Assembly: GCA_028712075.1 (NCBI GenBank)
Contig: JAQTQX010000017.1
Span: forward strand, 33,505-97,504
DNA from: Desulfuromonadaceae bacterium
GTDB taxonomy: Bacteria; Desulfobacterota; Desulfuromonadia; Geobacterales; Pseudopelobacteraceae
Direction of reading: 5' to 3'
Length of the DNA stretch: 64,000 nt
The notes below the pieces were generated by a model. The model made no database searches. It saw only the letters and a program-made list of their open reading frames with translations, and was not told the DNA's origin. This document shows positions 28,194 to 37,582 of the stretch, piece after piece (the stretch's first letter is position 1; the number at the start of each line of letters is the position of its first letter). Made by a program: the position numbers and the translations under genes.

Positions 28194-28432
28194 GATCGTG
28201 ACCCTGTCTTCAGACTCGTTTTACACATTCCACTGATGTGATCCAATTCATCAGATGCTGCTTTCCTCTTTTTCCAGAGAGCCACGGCAACGAGTAACAG
28301 CCCCATACCCGCACAACGAAAACATGTGCAGCATGCACTTCCGGCGCACAAACCGGCAGCGGCAGACATACCGGCAACACCGCCGGCAGCGCCAACGGCT
28401 CCAAATGTCATTGTATCACGTAGTTTTCCCAT
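28190..28432 (-). CDS. Small Cys-rich membrane protein
   Basis: About 80 residues from MGKLRDTM (start 28432; 28465 also possible). Gly/Ala-rich helix region TFGAVGAAGGVAGMSAAAG is followed by CAGSACCTCFRCAG, five Cys in 14 residues, and a second helix. The Cys cluster looks like a metal or Fe-S site in or near the membrane. It overlaps the polyferredoxin gene upstream and tonB downstream, so it belongs to the cluster. No family recognised. Confidence 0.7.
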   Translation of the reverse strand: MGKLRDTMTFGAVGAAGGVAGMSAAAGLCAGSACCTCFRCAGMGLLLVAVALWKKRKAASDELDHISGMCKTSLKTGSRS

Positions 28433-29276
28433 AACAGATTGCTCCTTCCGGGCAGGCTTTTTCACATTGACGACAGGGCATACAGGAAAGTTGATCTATC
28501 TTTGCCGTGGCATCCATACTGATGGCCCAGGTGGGACAAACATCGATACATTTCCCGCAGCCGTTACAGCGGTGCTCAACTACGTTCATCCGGTTGCCGA
28601 ATTTCATCCCGAGCAGGCTTGAAAGGGCATCCAGTGCACCTACCGGACAGAGGAAGTTGCAATATGCCCGCCCCCCTTTTGCCACGACCGCAAGCAGAAT
28701 AAAGAGTGCCAGGTTGATCACTCCATAGGCCCGGAAAAAGTATGCCAAATCGGCCTGGACAAAGGCCGCTCCAAACAATCGCGGGACTGCAGCGAAGTTG
28801 CAGTAATTACAACAGAGACTCCCCAGACCAAGTAGGGGTGCAGCAACATAGACCCCCATATAGCCATAGCGAATTGGGGCAGCAGGTATTGAGGAGTAAT
28901 CAATCTTGAGCTTGTCAGGAACAAGTCTGCTTCCCAGTTCGCCTGCTCCGCCGATCGGGCAGAGATGACTGCACCAGTAACGCCCCAGAAAAAAAGTCGA
29001 GACTACTGCAGCGCCAACCAGGGTAACCCCCATATATGCCCGCATTATGCCGCCCACAACTTCCTTTATGCCGGCACCGTTGCGGATAGCGTAAAACATG
29101 CGTGGGCACCAGGTTCCACAGAAATCGATGCCCCCTGTGGATATCTGAAAAATGAATGCCAGTGGCGGTAGAAAGAGCGCCAGCGACAGGACCATAATCA
29201 TGGTGCGATGCCTGCTCATGAAACCGGCTTGTGCGCTTTCAATGGTCATCGTCGCCACCTCCTGCGCCATCTGCAA
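28416..29276 (-). CDS. NapH/polyferredoxin-like membrane iron-sulfur protein
   Basis: 286 residues with about six membrane helices. Two CxxxCP motifs of the NapH/NosR/RnfB-like redox family lie on the loops (WCSHLCPIGG and YCNFLCPVGA). A further pair CNYC is in a helix end, and two C-terminal 4Fe-4S ferredoxin motifs are CNGCGKCIDVCP and CMPCRQCEKACP. Such proteins pass electrons across or along the membrane to periplasmic redox enzymes. The start could be any of several Met within the first 27 residues. Co-transcribed with a TonB receptor, which suggests reduction of an imported metal or cofactor. The substrate is unknown. Confidence 0.85.
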   Translation of the reverse strand: MQMAQEVATMTIESAQAGFMSRHRTMIMVLSLALFLPPLAFIFQISTGGIDFCGTWCPRMFYAIRNGAGIKEVVGGIMRAYMGVTLVGAAVVSTFFLGRYWCSHLCPIGGAGELGSRLVPDKLKIDYSSIPAAPIRYGYMGVYVAAPLLGLGSLCCNYCNFAAVPRLFGAAFVQADLAYFFRAYGVINLALFILLAVVAKGGRAYCNFLCPVGALDALSSLLGMKFGNRMNVVEHRCNGCGKCIDVCPTWAISMDATAKIDQLSCMPCRQCEKACPEGAICYGKTT

Positions 29277-29886
29277 ACTGGATAGGTATCCTCAAGAGCG
29301 GCCCATTGGTTGCGACATCATAAAATGCCACAGCAGGCCCTTTTACTCCCTGAGATCCAACCTTCTTACCGCGCCATTTACTCCCTGCATCAGCAGAACT
29401 TTTCGCAGTCATGTTTCCGCCTTCGGATTCACATTGCGTGCATACCGGTTCAGTTCCACGCACTGCCTGCTTCTGTTGCGCAACGACAGGGGTATGTTGC
29501 CGAACCGTGACAGGTCCGCGTTTGATTTTCACCCAGAGAGCAACCCTGTCCCTCGGACGAAGATCAAAGTAGGTATTGTCCCGAAATGTTGGATGGCGAT
29601 GTATTCCAATGTCTACGACAGGTTCTGAATTATGAAATGTTGCGGTGAGAGTGGGATCACCTTCCAGGACTACACGGGCGTTGCCGTGGTATGGTGGCAC
29701 AACAGCGGCGGTGGCAATCAGCACATAGCTATCCCTATCCTTGTCCAGCAGGGCGGGATGGCGAGCCACCCCACCCCCTTGCTTTATCATTCCCATGGCG
29801 TGCGCCGAGTCATGAAAGCGGTATGTGGCAGCCAGCGTGAAAAATGCGACTGACACGATGAAAATGATGAGCGTTTTTCCATTCAT
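29239..29886 (-). CDS. Exported protein of unknown function, C-terminal GGGDDDH
   Basis: 215 residues. An N-terminal anchor or signal (LIIFIVSVAFFTLAATY) is followed by a beta-rich domain (RVVLEGDPTLTATFHNSEPV). A linker holds CTQC, and the C-terminal Asp/His tail GGGDDDH could bind metal. It overlaps the next gene by 38 bases and follows the receptor gene by nine, so it is part of the operon. No recognised family. Confidence 0.7.
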   Translation of the reverse strand: MNGKTLIIFIVSVAFFTLAATYRFHDSAHAMGMIKQGGGVARHPALLDKDRDSYVLIATAAVVPPYHGNARVVLEGDPTLTATFHNSEPVVDIGIHRHPTFRDNTYFDLRPRDRVALWVKIKRGPVTVRQHTPVVAQQKQAVRGTEPVCTQCESEGGNMTAKSSADAGSKWRGKKVGSQGVKGPAVAFYDVATNGPLLRIPIQFADGAGGGDDDH

Positions 29887-29895
29887 AATGCGCTC

Positions 29896-31986
29896 CTAAA
29901 ATTTGTAGGAAAGCTTGCCAAAAAACGAAATCGGCGCGCCCGGACGGTAGCGGTCATTCCCGACAGAGTCCTTGGTAACCTCCATGGCATACCGCTTGTC
30001 AAAGACGTTATTGACATCGAAGGTAACATCCCATTGCTTGTTCTCGTAACCAACCATGGCATTCGTCAGGAAATCGTAGCCGTGGTATGTGCCGGAGTTG
30101 GCATTATCAACGTAATACTCGCCCCAGCCGTAGGTATCAATTTTGGCCTTGAAACCGGATGGATGTTTGTAGAATGAGTAAAAGCTGTACTGATGTTTCG
30201 GTACATAGGGCAGGCGGTTACCAGAGCGGTCGTAAGTCACTCCCGAAATCGGCTCATCAAACCTGTCGAACCGGAAATCACTGTAGGTATAGGTGCCTCC
30301 CAGAAACAGACCCTGAAGAATCTGGTACTTGCAAGCAAGTTCAACACCTTTTTTAATCGTCGATCCGGCATTGTTATAGGTGGTGTCTCCGCCGGCCAGA
30401 TAGGTCAACACAACTTCATCAGTGACATCCATGTAGAACAGGGAAAGATCGATTGTGTGACCACCAGGATAGCGGGCCCGGGCGCCGGTTTCATAGTTGA
30501 TCGTTTTAACCGGATTCAGCTCCTGGTTTTTTTCGATTTCGGAGGATTGCGGCGTCTGGAAACCGGTTGATACGGTTCCATACAGGCTGTAAATGTCATC
30601 AATCTTGTAAACTGCACCGATACGTGGGCTGACCTGGATAAAGTCTTTATTCACCGTATCCGTGCTTCTGCCGACCACATATTTTCCGGTGGCATAATTG
30701 AAGCTCTGATAGTTTTCCTGATTCAGGTCAAAAAACACCTGATCAAAACGGATGCCGGTGTCTATGATCCAGGAATCGGTGGGGCGAATCGACTCCTGCG
30801 CATAGACACCCCATTTTGAAATAGTGTCATCACTTGTCGATGCAAGCTCGCCTTTGGCATCCGAGAGAGTAGAAGTTATCCTGCCGGCCTGAGGCCCTGC
30901 AGAAATTGTGACCACATCTCGGTATGCATACTTGTTTCCGTTTGGTGTATCCATCTGCCCGGCAATTCCTGTTGTCAGGGTTGCTGCCGCGCCAAAGAGG
31001 GAATGCTTCCAGTCGGCCTGGATATCGGCACCGTAGATATCAGCACCGCCGTCATTAATAATGCCTGTCACAGGATGGCGGTGGTGCCAATTCTGGAAGT
31101 AGGCCAATGTCTTGATTTTCAGGTCGCCAATTTCCTTGTCAAACTTGAGACTGGTGTTGTAAATCGTGCTGTAGCGGCCTGAATTTTTCCAGGGCTCAGA
31201 GGTGAGTTGGGTAGTATCATTGTCAAATTGGGTTTTGGTCAAGGTTCCGGGCAGTTGAATGTTGGCTTCGGTATAACTGAAATTAAATTCAAGGGCCGAC
31301 GTGGCGTCTATCAGATGGGCGACCTTCATACTGCCCTGATTTGTGTCGAACTTGTTCCATGCACGCCACCCGTCAGTAGATTTACGACTGCCCGCTACTG
31401 TTACATACGTTGAGCCGATGCTGGTACCGAGGATTGCATTGTACATCCGGGTGCTATCGCTTCCAAAACCCACTTTGAGACTTTTGGTCTCTTCAAGCGG
31501 ACTCTTGGTGATGATGTTGACGACACCGCCGGCTGCGTTTGCCCCGTACATGGTTGAATTGGGGCCTTTAACGACATCAATATGGTCGACCATTTGCGTG
31601 TCGACAAAGTCAAAGCGCGACATGCCGTCCGGGTCGGTAATAGGAACGCCATCCAATAGCACCATGATTTCCCGGACACCGTATTGTGCTTTGAGACCGG
31701 CACCTCTGATAATCAAACGGGAATCATATCCACCGTTCTTTGTTTCAGACTGAACACCAGACAGGCCAGTAAGAGCCTCCTTGATGCCAAACATTCTCGT
31801 ATTCTGAATGCTTTCCTTACTGACAACACTGATGCCTGCTGCCACTTCATCGGTTTTCCGTTTGGTTCTGGTTGCAGTTACCACGACATCATCCAACTGC
31901 TGTTTCTGCTCATTGTTTTCTTCAGCCATTACATTGGCTGTCAGGGCACAACAGATTACGGCTGCGCTCAAAATATTTTTATTCAT
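29896..31986 (-). CDS. TonB-dependent outer-membrane receptor
   Basis: About 696 residues from MNKNILSAAV (GGAGA five bases upstream; the frame from 32043 starts before a good signal peptide). The TonB box-like VVVTATRTKRKT is followed by the plug domain (IRGAGLKAQYGVREIMVLLD, VDHIDVVKGPNSTMYGANAA) and a 22-strand barrel ending ...SFFGKLSYKF with terminal Phe. It imports a bound ligand using TonB. The ligand is not evident; neighbours suggest a metal or metal complex. Its nearest upstream gene is Cys-rich and there is a Fur-like box. Confidence 0.92.
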   Translation of the reverse strand: MNKNILSAAVICCALTANVMAEENNEQKQQLDDVVVTATRTKRKTDEVAAGISVVSKESIQNTRMFGIKEALTGLSGVQSETKNGGYDSRLIIRGAGLKAQYGVREIMVLLDGVPITDPDGMSRFDFVDTQMVDHIDVVKGPNSTMYGANAAGGVVNIITKSPLEETKSLKVGFGSDSTRMYNAILGTSIGSTYVTVAGSRKSTDGWRAWNKFDTNQGSMKVAHLIDATSALEFNFSYTEANIQLPGTLTKTQFDNDTTQLTSEPWKNSGRYSTIYNTSLKFDKEIGDLKIKTLAYFQNWHHRHPVTGIINDGGADIYGADIQADWKHSLFGAAATLTTGIAGQMDTPNGNKYAYRDVVTISAGPQAGRITSTLSDAKGELASTSDDTISKWGVYAQESIRPTDSWIIDTGIRFDQVFFDLNQENYQSFNYATGKYVVGRSTDTVNKDFIQVSPRIGAVYKIDDIYSLYGTVSTGFQTPQSSEIEKNQELNPVKTINYETGARARYPGGHTIDLSLFYMDVTDEVVLTYLAGGDTTYNNAGSTIKKGVELACKYQILQGLFLGGTYTYSDFRFDRFDEPISGVTYDRSGNRLPYVPKHQYSFYSFYKHPSGFKAKIDTYGWGEYYVDNANSGTYHGYDFLTNAMVGYENKQWDVTFDVNNVFDKRYAMEVTKDSVGNDRYRPGAPISFFGKLSYKF

Positions 31987-32043
31987 ATATTCTCCATTGA
32001 AATTTAATCGTTGCTCACAAGTGTGCCTCGTCACAAACGGCAC

Positions 32044-32367
32044 ATGATGTCAGTGCGCCCATAGGCACACTGACTCGATTGGTTGTGTTGTTGTTTTCTG
32101 CAACCTTAGGCCCTGTAACAAAAGGTATCGCACGCACAGGGCAGACAGATGAAGCACTGTTTGTAAAACAGGTTGGTTACCAGTAGCCGGTTGTTCCGCC
32201 CGTACGATGCCTTTGACCGGCTCTCTATCTGAGGCAGGCCTGTAGGCTCACGGACATCCGGCATAATCCCTGGTAATATCCGGAATACGCTCCACATGTT
32301 GCGCAACAATGGTGATCAGGCCCGCAGTAACAGCCAAGCCTTCTACAATTACATCTTCAGAAAGAAA
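32044..32367. other. 324-base gap inside the receptor cluster
   Basis: Holds a long hairpin 5' of the receptor on the minus strand (GTCAGTG...CACTGAC arms near 32050-32075) and a 12-bp palindrome TGTTGCGCAACA at 32297-32308 that could bind a dimeric regulator. A minus-strand frame of 67 codons (32106-32309) ends in a Cys-rich tail but has no clear ribosome site and is not called. No riboswitch of a known class was recognised. Confidence 0.4.
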
Positions 32368-32883
32368 TTATACGAGCTGGGGAGGTGGGACGGGTGGTTT
32401 AATATGGTTGGAAACCAGAGGAGTAATCAGGTTGAAATAATCTGTTAAAGCTGGTGACTGTGCAAACTGCTCCATAAAGTAAAATGGCAAAACTTCGTCG
32501 GCGGCGCTACCGGTTAACATCGCGGTTTTGCCGCTCCCGCAGGGGCACCCGCACGAAGCGATCACTACCTTCCGTTCAACCGGCTTTTTTTTGCAACAGT
32601 CGGGTAACACCGCCTGTTCCTCCTCTTTATGGGCGCGGGCCTGCTGCGCTCTCTTCTTGCTACAGCAGCAGGTTCCCGCACTCCTGCTTTCCGGCGAACA
32701 TCCGCATATATTACAATCGCCCGAACATTCGCCGGCGCGCGCGGGGATGACGGATTTCGAATGCATGGCAAGGGGCGCAAGCGGGCTGAGCACGATGATC
32801 ATGAAAATCGCCGTCAACACAGCACCGGCAACATGCCGCTTTGAATATTCTGGTATATGTAAGAATTGCTTTATCATAATCAT
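32368..32883 (-). CDS. Cys-rich exported protein
   Basis: From MIMIKQFLHIPEYS (start 32883; 32877 possible) the product has a signal-anchor (AVLTAIFMIIVLSPLAPLA), then a region with twelve Cys: ECSGDCNICGCSPE, GTCCCSKK, DCCKKK and SCGCPCGSGK. The Cys density suggests a metal-binding or redox role in the periplasm. The C-terminus IKPPVPPPQLV is Pro-rich. It is first in the cluster. The frame extends upstream to 32988, but the promoter lies there. Function unknown. Confidence 0.65.
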   Translation of the reverse strand: MIMIKQFLHIPEYSKRHVAGAVLTAIFMIIVLSPLAPLAMHSKSVIPARAGECSGDCNICGCSPESRSAGTCCCSKKRAQQARAHKEEEQAVLPDCCKKKPVERKVVIASCGCPCGSGKTAMLTGSAADEVLPFYFMEQFAQSPALTDYFNLITPLVSNHIKPPVPPPQLV

Positions 32884-32887
32884 TATC
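32870..32887 (-). promoter_or_regulatory. Fur-box-like site overlapping the start of the Cys-rich gene
   Basis: On the minus strand GATAAT-GATTAT-GATAAA: three hexamers with 6, 5 and 5 matches to the Fur unit GATAAT. It lies 10-30 bases after a promoter-like pair, where a bound repressor would block transcription, and covers the start codon, which also forces part of the pattern. Iron control is an inference. Confidence 0.45.
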
Positions 32888-32898
32888 TCAAGGCGGGA

Positions 32899-32928
32899 AG
32901 CATACTCCAGCGCTCCCCTGAAGGTCAA
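32899..32928 (-). promoter_or_regulatory. Possible sigma-70 promoter of the receptor cluster
   Basis: Minus strand TTGACC (32928-32923), 18 bases, TATGCT (32904-32899). It lies directly upstream of the Fur-like box, giving a very short leader for the Cys-rich gene. Confidence 0.4.
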
Positions 32929-33029
32929 TACCTCAAGTCGCTTCAGTTCACTCGTACACCCCATTTGACCTGCGGGCTTGAAGCACATAAAACAGATTGG
33001 GTGGGTAGTAAGTGAAGTGCCTCCTGCTA

Positions 33030-33938
33030 CTACCTTTCTTTTATGAACGTTCCGTTTCGATATTCTTCAAAAGCAATTCGCAACTCATCCTGACTGTTCA
33101 TGACAATCGGGCCATACCACGCGACCGGCTCATTGAGCGGTTTTCCTGAAATGTACAGGAAGCGAAGCGGGCTCTTCCCCGTTTCAATAACTATTTCGTT
33201 GCCGTTCCGTTCATAGAGGACGACCGTTTCAGCCCCGCAGCTGCAGCGCCGGTCAAGATCCATCCACCCGGACCCTGCCATGTCGATGGAAAAGGCATCA
33301 CGTCGGTCATCAAAATACCCTTCTCCATCAAGCACGTAAGCAATAACAGTATGCCCCACTTTGACGGGGTATCTAAAGGTAACACCGGCTGGTATGCTGA
33401 CATCCAGCATTTCCGGCTCAATGACTATATCGCAGACCGGGCCTTTAAAACCGTTAACCTGACCACTGACAATTTTGACTGTTATGCCCTGTTCAAGGAT
33501 AATTTCCGGAATATCGGCCGCCTTTACATCCCGGTACCGTGGAGGCATCATCTTCCGGGCGGCAGGCAGGTTCGCCCAGAACTGGAAACCCCACATCATG
33601 CCGGTAGGGCTCTTCTGCGGCATTTCCTGGTGTATGATGCCGCTGCCTGCGGTCATCCATTGGACATCACCGCGACTTATGACACCCTTGTTCCCCATGC
33701 TGTCGCTATGTTCAACCAGACCGTCGAGTACATAGGTAATTGACTCAATGCCCCGGTGCGGATGCCAGGGGAATCCGGCCAGATACTCATCGGGATTGGC
33801 CGTATGAAAATCATCCAGCATCAGAAACGGATCAAAAATGGGAACCTGGGAATAGCCGAAGGCACGTTTGAGATGAACCCCGGCTCCCTCGACGGTAGGT
33901 TGGCTTTTGAATAACTTTGCAATACGACGTCTGCTCAT
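33030..33938 (-). CDS. Pirin-family protein
   Basis: 302 residues, bicupin. Metal ligands are seen in FPWHPHRGIESITYVLDG, VEHSDSMGNKG and MTAGSGIIHQEMP, the usual His/Glu set. Bacterial pirins include quercetin dioxygenases and redox-linked regulators; no specific role can be read here. It is divergent from the nuo operon and next to the receptor cluster, with no sign of operon membership. Confidence 0.88.
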   Translation of the reverse strand: MSRRRIAKLFKSQPTVEGAGVHLKRAFGYSQVPIFDPFLMLDDFHTANPDEYLAGFPWHPHRGIESITYVLDGLVEHSDSMGNKGVISRGDVQWMTAGSGIIHQEMPQKSPTGMMWGFQFWANLPAARKMMPPRYRDVKAADIPEIILEQGITVKIVSGQVNGFKGPVCDIVIEPEMLDVSIPAGVTFRYPVKVGHTVIAYVLDGEGYFDDRRDAFSIDMAGSGWMDLDRRCSCGAETVVLYERNGNEIVIETGKSPLRFLYISGKPLNEPVAWYGPIVMNSQDELRIAFEEYRNGTFIKER

Positions 33939-34338
33939 ATCTGCTCCTTTGTGCGTGATGATCGAATCAGCACTTCACTCCATTTGCTGGTTTGGCGCGC
34001 AGTATGTTGAGTACACTTGTCCGAAACTATGGCAGTATTCATGCCAGTCTCCGCTAAATTGGTAACTGAACGGTTTCTACGGCACGGGGTGGCTGATGAT
34101 GAAAAAATCTACCGCCTGACTGTGACACACTTTGGTTGCCCGTGGATCGGGCACATATTCTCTGACATGAGTAGTAACGCAGGTTGCCAAGCAGGTAAAC
34201 AAATATTGCATGTGCAACATATTATTGCCGTTTTTTTTGTAATAGCTGTAGTATTCGATTCGGCGACATTACCTCTGATTGCTGTTCGATGAGAATAGCA
34301 GAAACTCATAACATCAATTTCATTCTGGAGCATGAAGA
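33939..34338. promoter_or_regulatory. 400-base divergent region between pirin and nuoA
   Basis: No convincing gene. It contains an inverted repeat TTGCA-TG-TGCAA at 34206-34217 in AT-rich DNA about 120 bases before nuoA, a candidate operator of the nuo operon. An open + frame of 91 codons (34017-34292) shows no family resemblance and is not called. Confidence 0.4.
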
Positions 34339-34728
34339 ATGTCTGAAATATTTCCGCTCTTGCTTCACACGCTCATTGCCGTGGCACTTATTGGGGCGCT
34401 TCTGCTGGCCGCCTGGTGGCTCGGTGACAAGCAAACCAACCGCAACAAGGATCTCTCCTACGAATCCGGTGTCATCCCGAGCGGCAGCGCGCGTCTGCCA
34501 TTACATGTTCCCTTTTATCTGATCGCCATATTTTTCATAATTTTTGATGTTGAAACCGCCTTCATCCTGACCTGGGCAGTCGCCTGGGAACAGCTCGGTC
34601 TGGCCGGTCTGCTGCATATCACTTTTTTTATTGTTGCACTACTCATCGGATTAGCCTGGCTCTGGATAAAGGGGGGCCTCGAGTGGGGGCCGTCGGCTGC
34701 AAAAAGAAAATGGACTAAAGCTCCATGA
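34339..34728 (+). CDS. nuoA: NADH-quinone oxidoreductase subunit A
   Basis: Small membrane subunit of complex I. 129 residues with three helices and the signature [18 protein letters not shown] on helix 2. The loop [20 protein letters not shown] is conserved. First gene of the operon; its stop overlaps nuoBCD by four bases (ATGA). Confidence 0.95.
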   Translation: MSEIFPLLLHTLIAVALIGALLLAAWWLGDKQTNRNKDLSYESGVIPSGSARLPLHVPFYLIAIFFIIFDVETAFILTWAVAWEQLGLAGLLHITFFIVALLIGLAWLWIKGGLEWGPSAAKRKWTKAP

Positions 34729-37106
34729 ACTCAACAGACTCTACAATCCCCGACAACATCCTCCTGACCAGCCTGGACGATCTGATAAACTGGGGACGTG
34801 CAAATTCGCTCTGGCCGATGTTTTTCGGACTCTCCTGCTGTTTTGTCGAGATGATGACCTCATTCACCTCGCGTCACGACGTCTCCCGCTTCGGCGCGGA
34901 AGTTCTACGCGGCTCGCCCCGTGAAGCCGACCTGATGGTGATAGCCGGAACCCCGTTTGTCAAGATGGCTCCCAATATCCTGCGGTTGTACGAGCAGATG
35001 GCTGAACCACGTTGGGTAATCTCCATGGGAAGCTGCGCCAACTCAGGCGGCATGTATGATGTGTACAGTGTTGTTCAGGGCGTTAACCAGTTCCTGCCGG
35101 TAGACGTTTACATTCCCGGCTGCCCTCCCCGTCCGGAGGCTTTTTTGCAAGGGTTAATGCTCCTGCAGGAGAAAATTAAACGCAACGAGCGACCTGCCCG
35201 CCCGGTTCTGCACCTCTCCGGCGGCCATCAGGGGACGACCGTACCACTGCTGGTAGATGGCGTCAGCAAAAGCTGCGATACCAGAGGACCGGGTCTGGAA
35301 GGAACCGCCATCAGGGGTGTTTCGGTGGGACACCCGAAACCGTATCTTCCCCGGAGCGACGAGCAGTGGCGACCTCCCGCGCCAAAACATGACTATCCCG
35401 GGTTTGGCCTCGATAACGAACTGGAATCAATTTTTGGCGTCAGAGTAGTCCATGATGATCGCGCCACCGATATGCTGACCTACCGGGTGCCGCCAGGGCT
35501 TGTACCCGAAGTACTGCTCCATTTGAAAAACCGCAGCAGCGCTCCGTTTCGCAGACTTGAAGACATTGCCTGCGTCGATGAATCGTGCCGCCGTCATCCT
35601 GGTGATTTCAAGGATTTTACCGTCAATTATCACCTGCTCAATATGGACATTCCGGGACACATTCGCATCAAAGCCGAACTGGATGACGAACATGTGCCGC
35701 TGCCAAGCATTACGAGCGTCTTCGCAAATGCCGACTGGTACGAGCGGGAGGTGTACGACATGTACGGTCTCTCCTTCACCGGCCATCCCAATTTGCGCCG
35801 TATCCTCATGCCTCACGACTGGCAGGGGCATCCGATGCGTAAATCCCATCCGTTCCGGGCGACCGAGATGCCCCCCTATACCCTGGACGATGCCCGCCGC
35901 CATCAGTCCCTGCCGGCGGAAAACTATTTCACCGATGTTGACGAGGAGACTCTGATTCTCAATCTGGGCCCCCAGCACCCCGGCACGCACGGCATCATCC
36001 GCTGCATGCTCCGTCTGGACGGCGAAGAAATTGTCGATATCGACAGCGACATCGGCTATCACCATCGTGGCGCGGAGAAGATAGCCGAACGACAGCATTG
36101 GAACCAGTTTATCCCGTATACCGACCGGATCGACTATCTGTCCGGAGTGCAGAACAACCTGGCGTACTGTAACTCCGTTGAACGACTCTGCGGCATCACT
36201 GTGCCGGAGCGGGCTGAGACCATTCGCGTCATGCTGGCAGAACTGTTCCGCATCGCCAATCACTTGGTCTGGCTCGGCACGTTCACCGCCGATGTCGGCG
36301 CAATGACCCCGGTGTTCTACACCTTTACCGACCGGGAGAAAATCTTTGATATCGTCGAAATGATCACCGGCGGCAGAATGCACCCCGCCTGGTTCCGCAT
36401 CGGCGGCGTTGCTGAAGACCTCCCCGATGACTGGCAGCGTCCGGTGCAGGATATTCTGACCTGGATGCCGGGACGCCTGAAAGAGTATCACGCCCTGCTG
36501 GACCGGAATCCGATCTTCATGGCCCGCTTGAAAGGTGTTGGAGCCATCTCGAAGAACGATGCCCTGGAATGGGGGGTGTCCGGTCCAAACCTGCGCGCCT
36601 GCGGTTTTGAGTGGGATCTGCGGAAGAAAATACCTTATTCCGGATATGATCGCTTTCAGTTCGACATACCGACCGCAGAAGGGGGCGACAGCTGGGCGCG
36701 CTATATGGTGCGCATGGAAGAAATTCAGCAGTCGCTGCACATCGTGCAGCAGTGCCTTGACAACATGCCGGCCGGCCGCTGGATGACTGACGACTATCGC
36801 TATGTGCTGCCGCAGAAGCCGGATACGCTCAAGGATATCGAGTCGCTGATCCACCACTTCGTTAACAGTACCCGTGGTATGTCCGCGCCAAAGGGCGAAA
36901 ACTACAGCGCCATCGAGGCTCCGAAAGGCGAAAACGGCTATTTCGTCGTCTCGGACGGTCTCAATATTCCTTATCGCGTCAGGATCAAGACCCCCAGTTT
37001 TCCGCATGTCCAGGCGCTGCCGGTAATGAGTCGCGGCTGGCTGCTGGCCGATTTTCTGACCATACTTGGGTCGATAGATTTTGTCCTGGCGGATCTGGAC
37101 AGGTAG
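34725..37106 (+). CDS. nuoBCD: NuoBCD fusion subunit of complex I
   Basis: 793 residues joining three subunits. NuoB (1-~160): [14 protein letters not shown] and [12 protein letters not shown] with [12 protein letters not shown] give the N2 4Fe-4S cluster ligands. NuoC (~230-400): [19 protein letters not shown]. NuoD (~405-793): [16 protein letters not shown] and [11 protein letters not shown], the quinone-binding domain. NuoCD fusions are common, but the three-way fusion is rarer. A ~70-residue linker separates B and C. Peripheral arm, quinone end. Coupled to nuoA by overlap. Confidence 0.95.
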   Translation: MNSTDSTIPDNILLTSLDDLINWGRANSLWPMFFGLSCCFVEMMTSFTSRHDVSRFGAEVLRGSPREADLMVIAGTPFVKMAPNILRLYEQMAEPRWVISMGSCANSGGMYDVYSVVQGVNQFLPVDVYIPGCPPRPEAFLQGLMLLQEKIKRNERPARPVLHLSGGHQGTTVPLLVDGVSKSCDTRGPGLEGTAIRGVSVGHPKPYLPRSDEQWRPPAPKHDYPGFGLDNELESIFGVRVVHDDRATDMLTYRVPPGLVPEVLLHLKNRSSAPFRRLEDIACVDESCRRHPGDFKDFTVNYHLLNMDIPGHIRIKAELDDEHVPLPSITSVFANADWYEREVYDMYGLSFTGHPNLRRILMPHDWQGHPMRKSHPFRATEMPPYTLDDARRHQSLPAENYFTDVDEETLILNLGPQHPGTHGIIRCMLRLDGEEIVDIDSDIGYHHRGAEKIAERQHWNQFIPYTDRIDYLSGVQNNLAYCNSVERLCGITVPERAETIRVMLAELFRIANHLVWLGTFTADVGAMTPVFYTFTDREKIFDIVEMITGGRMHPAWFRIGGVAEDLPDDWQRPVQDILTWMPGRLKEYHALLDRNPIFMARLKGVGAISKNDALEWGVSGPNLRACGFEWDLRKKIPYSGYDRFQFDIPTAEGGDSWARYMVRMEEIQQSLHIVQQCLDNMPAGRWMTDDYRYVLPQKPDTLKDIESLIHHFVNSTRGMSAPKGENYSAIEAPKGENGYFVVSDGLNIPYRVRIKTPSFPHVQALPVMSRGWLLADFLTILGSIDFVLADLDR

Positions 37107-37111
37107 GCACC

Positions 37112-37582
37112 ATGATTCCTGAAAATATGCGACAAGAACTCCAGAACCGCATTGCTTCCGCAGTTACGAATCGCGAAGCGGCGGTGGATGTCATGAAATC
37201 ATTGCAGGCTCATTACGGTTGGCTGACCGATGAGGCGGTGGTGGAAGCGGCCGAACTCCTCGGCCTTACTCCGCTGCAGATTGAGGAGTTGGCCACCTTT
37301 TACGAGATGATCTATCGCAGACCGGTCGGGCGGTATGTCATCCATGTCTGTGACTCCATCTCCTGCTGGGCCATGGGTGGAGAAACAGTGATGGGGAAGA
37401 TTGCAGGATTACTCGGAATCAGTGTGGGAGGGACCACCGCTGACGGCCTGTTCACCCTGCTCCCCTGCTGTTGTCTGGGCAATTGCGGGCAATCTCCGAC
37501 ACTCATGATTGGCGACACAATCTACAACAGAGTTACCGCCGAGAGCGCTGCAGAACTGATTGAACAATATCGGAACCCTTAA
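37112..37582 (+). CDS. nuoE: NADH-quinone oxidoreductase subunit E
   Basis: 156 residues, thioredoxin-like fold carrying a 2Fe-2S cluster. Ligands are in HVCDSISCWAMGG and LPCCCLGNCGQSP. Helix at the N-terminus ends in QIEELATFYEMIYRRPVG. It forms the flavin module with NuoF. nuoF starts immediately after the stop. Confidence 0.94.
   Translation: MIPENMRQELQNRIASAVTNREAAVDVMKSLQAHYGWLTDEAVVEAAELLGLTPLQIEELATFYEMIYRRPVGRYVIHVCDSISCWAMGGETVMGKIAGLLGISVGGTTADGLFTLLPCCCLGNCGQSPTLMIGDTIYNRVTAESAAELIEQYRNP

Noticed and set aside
32195..32260. B12-box-like AGCC...CCTGCC on the minus strand before the TonB receptor, hinting at a cobalamin riboswitch
   Set aside because: About 12 of 16 positions fit the B12 box, but the other conserved blocks of the riboswitch (GCCACTG and the receptor arms) are missing in the 150 bases upstream.
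32106..32309. 67-codon minus ORF ending in CFICLPCACDTFC
   Set aside because: No ribosome site and no family. The Cys-rich end is notable, but coding cannot be supported.
34017..34292. 91-codon + ORF upstream of nuoA
   Set aside because: No ribosome site, no family resemblance, and it covers the likely promoter region.
35427..37007. 526-codon minus ORF opposite nuoBCD
   Set aside because: Antisense shadow of a GC-rich conserved gene; no family features.
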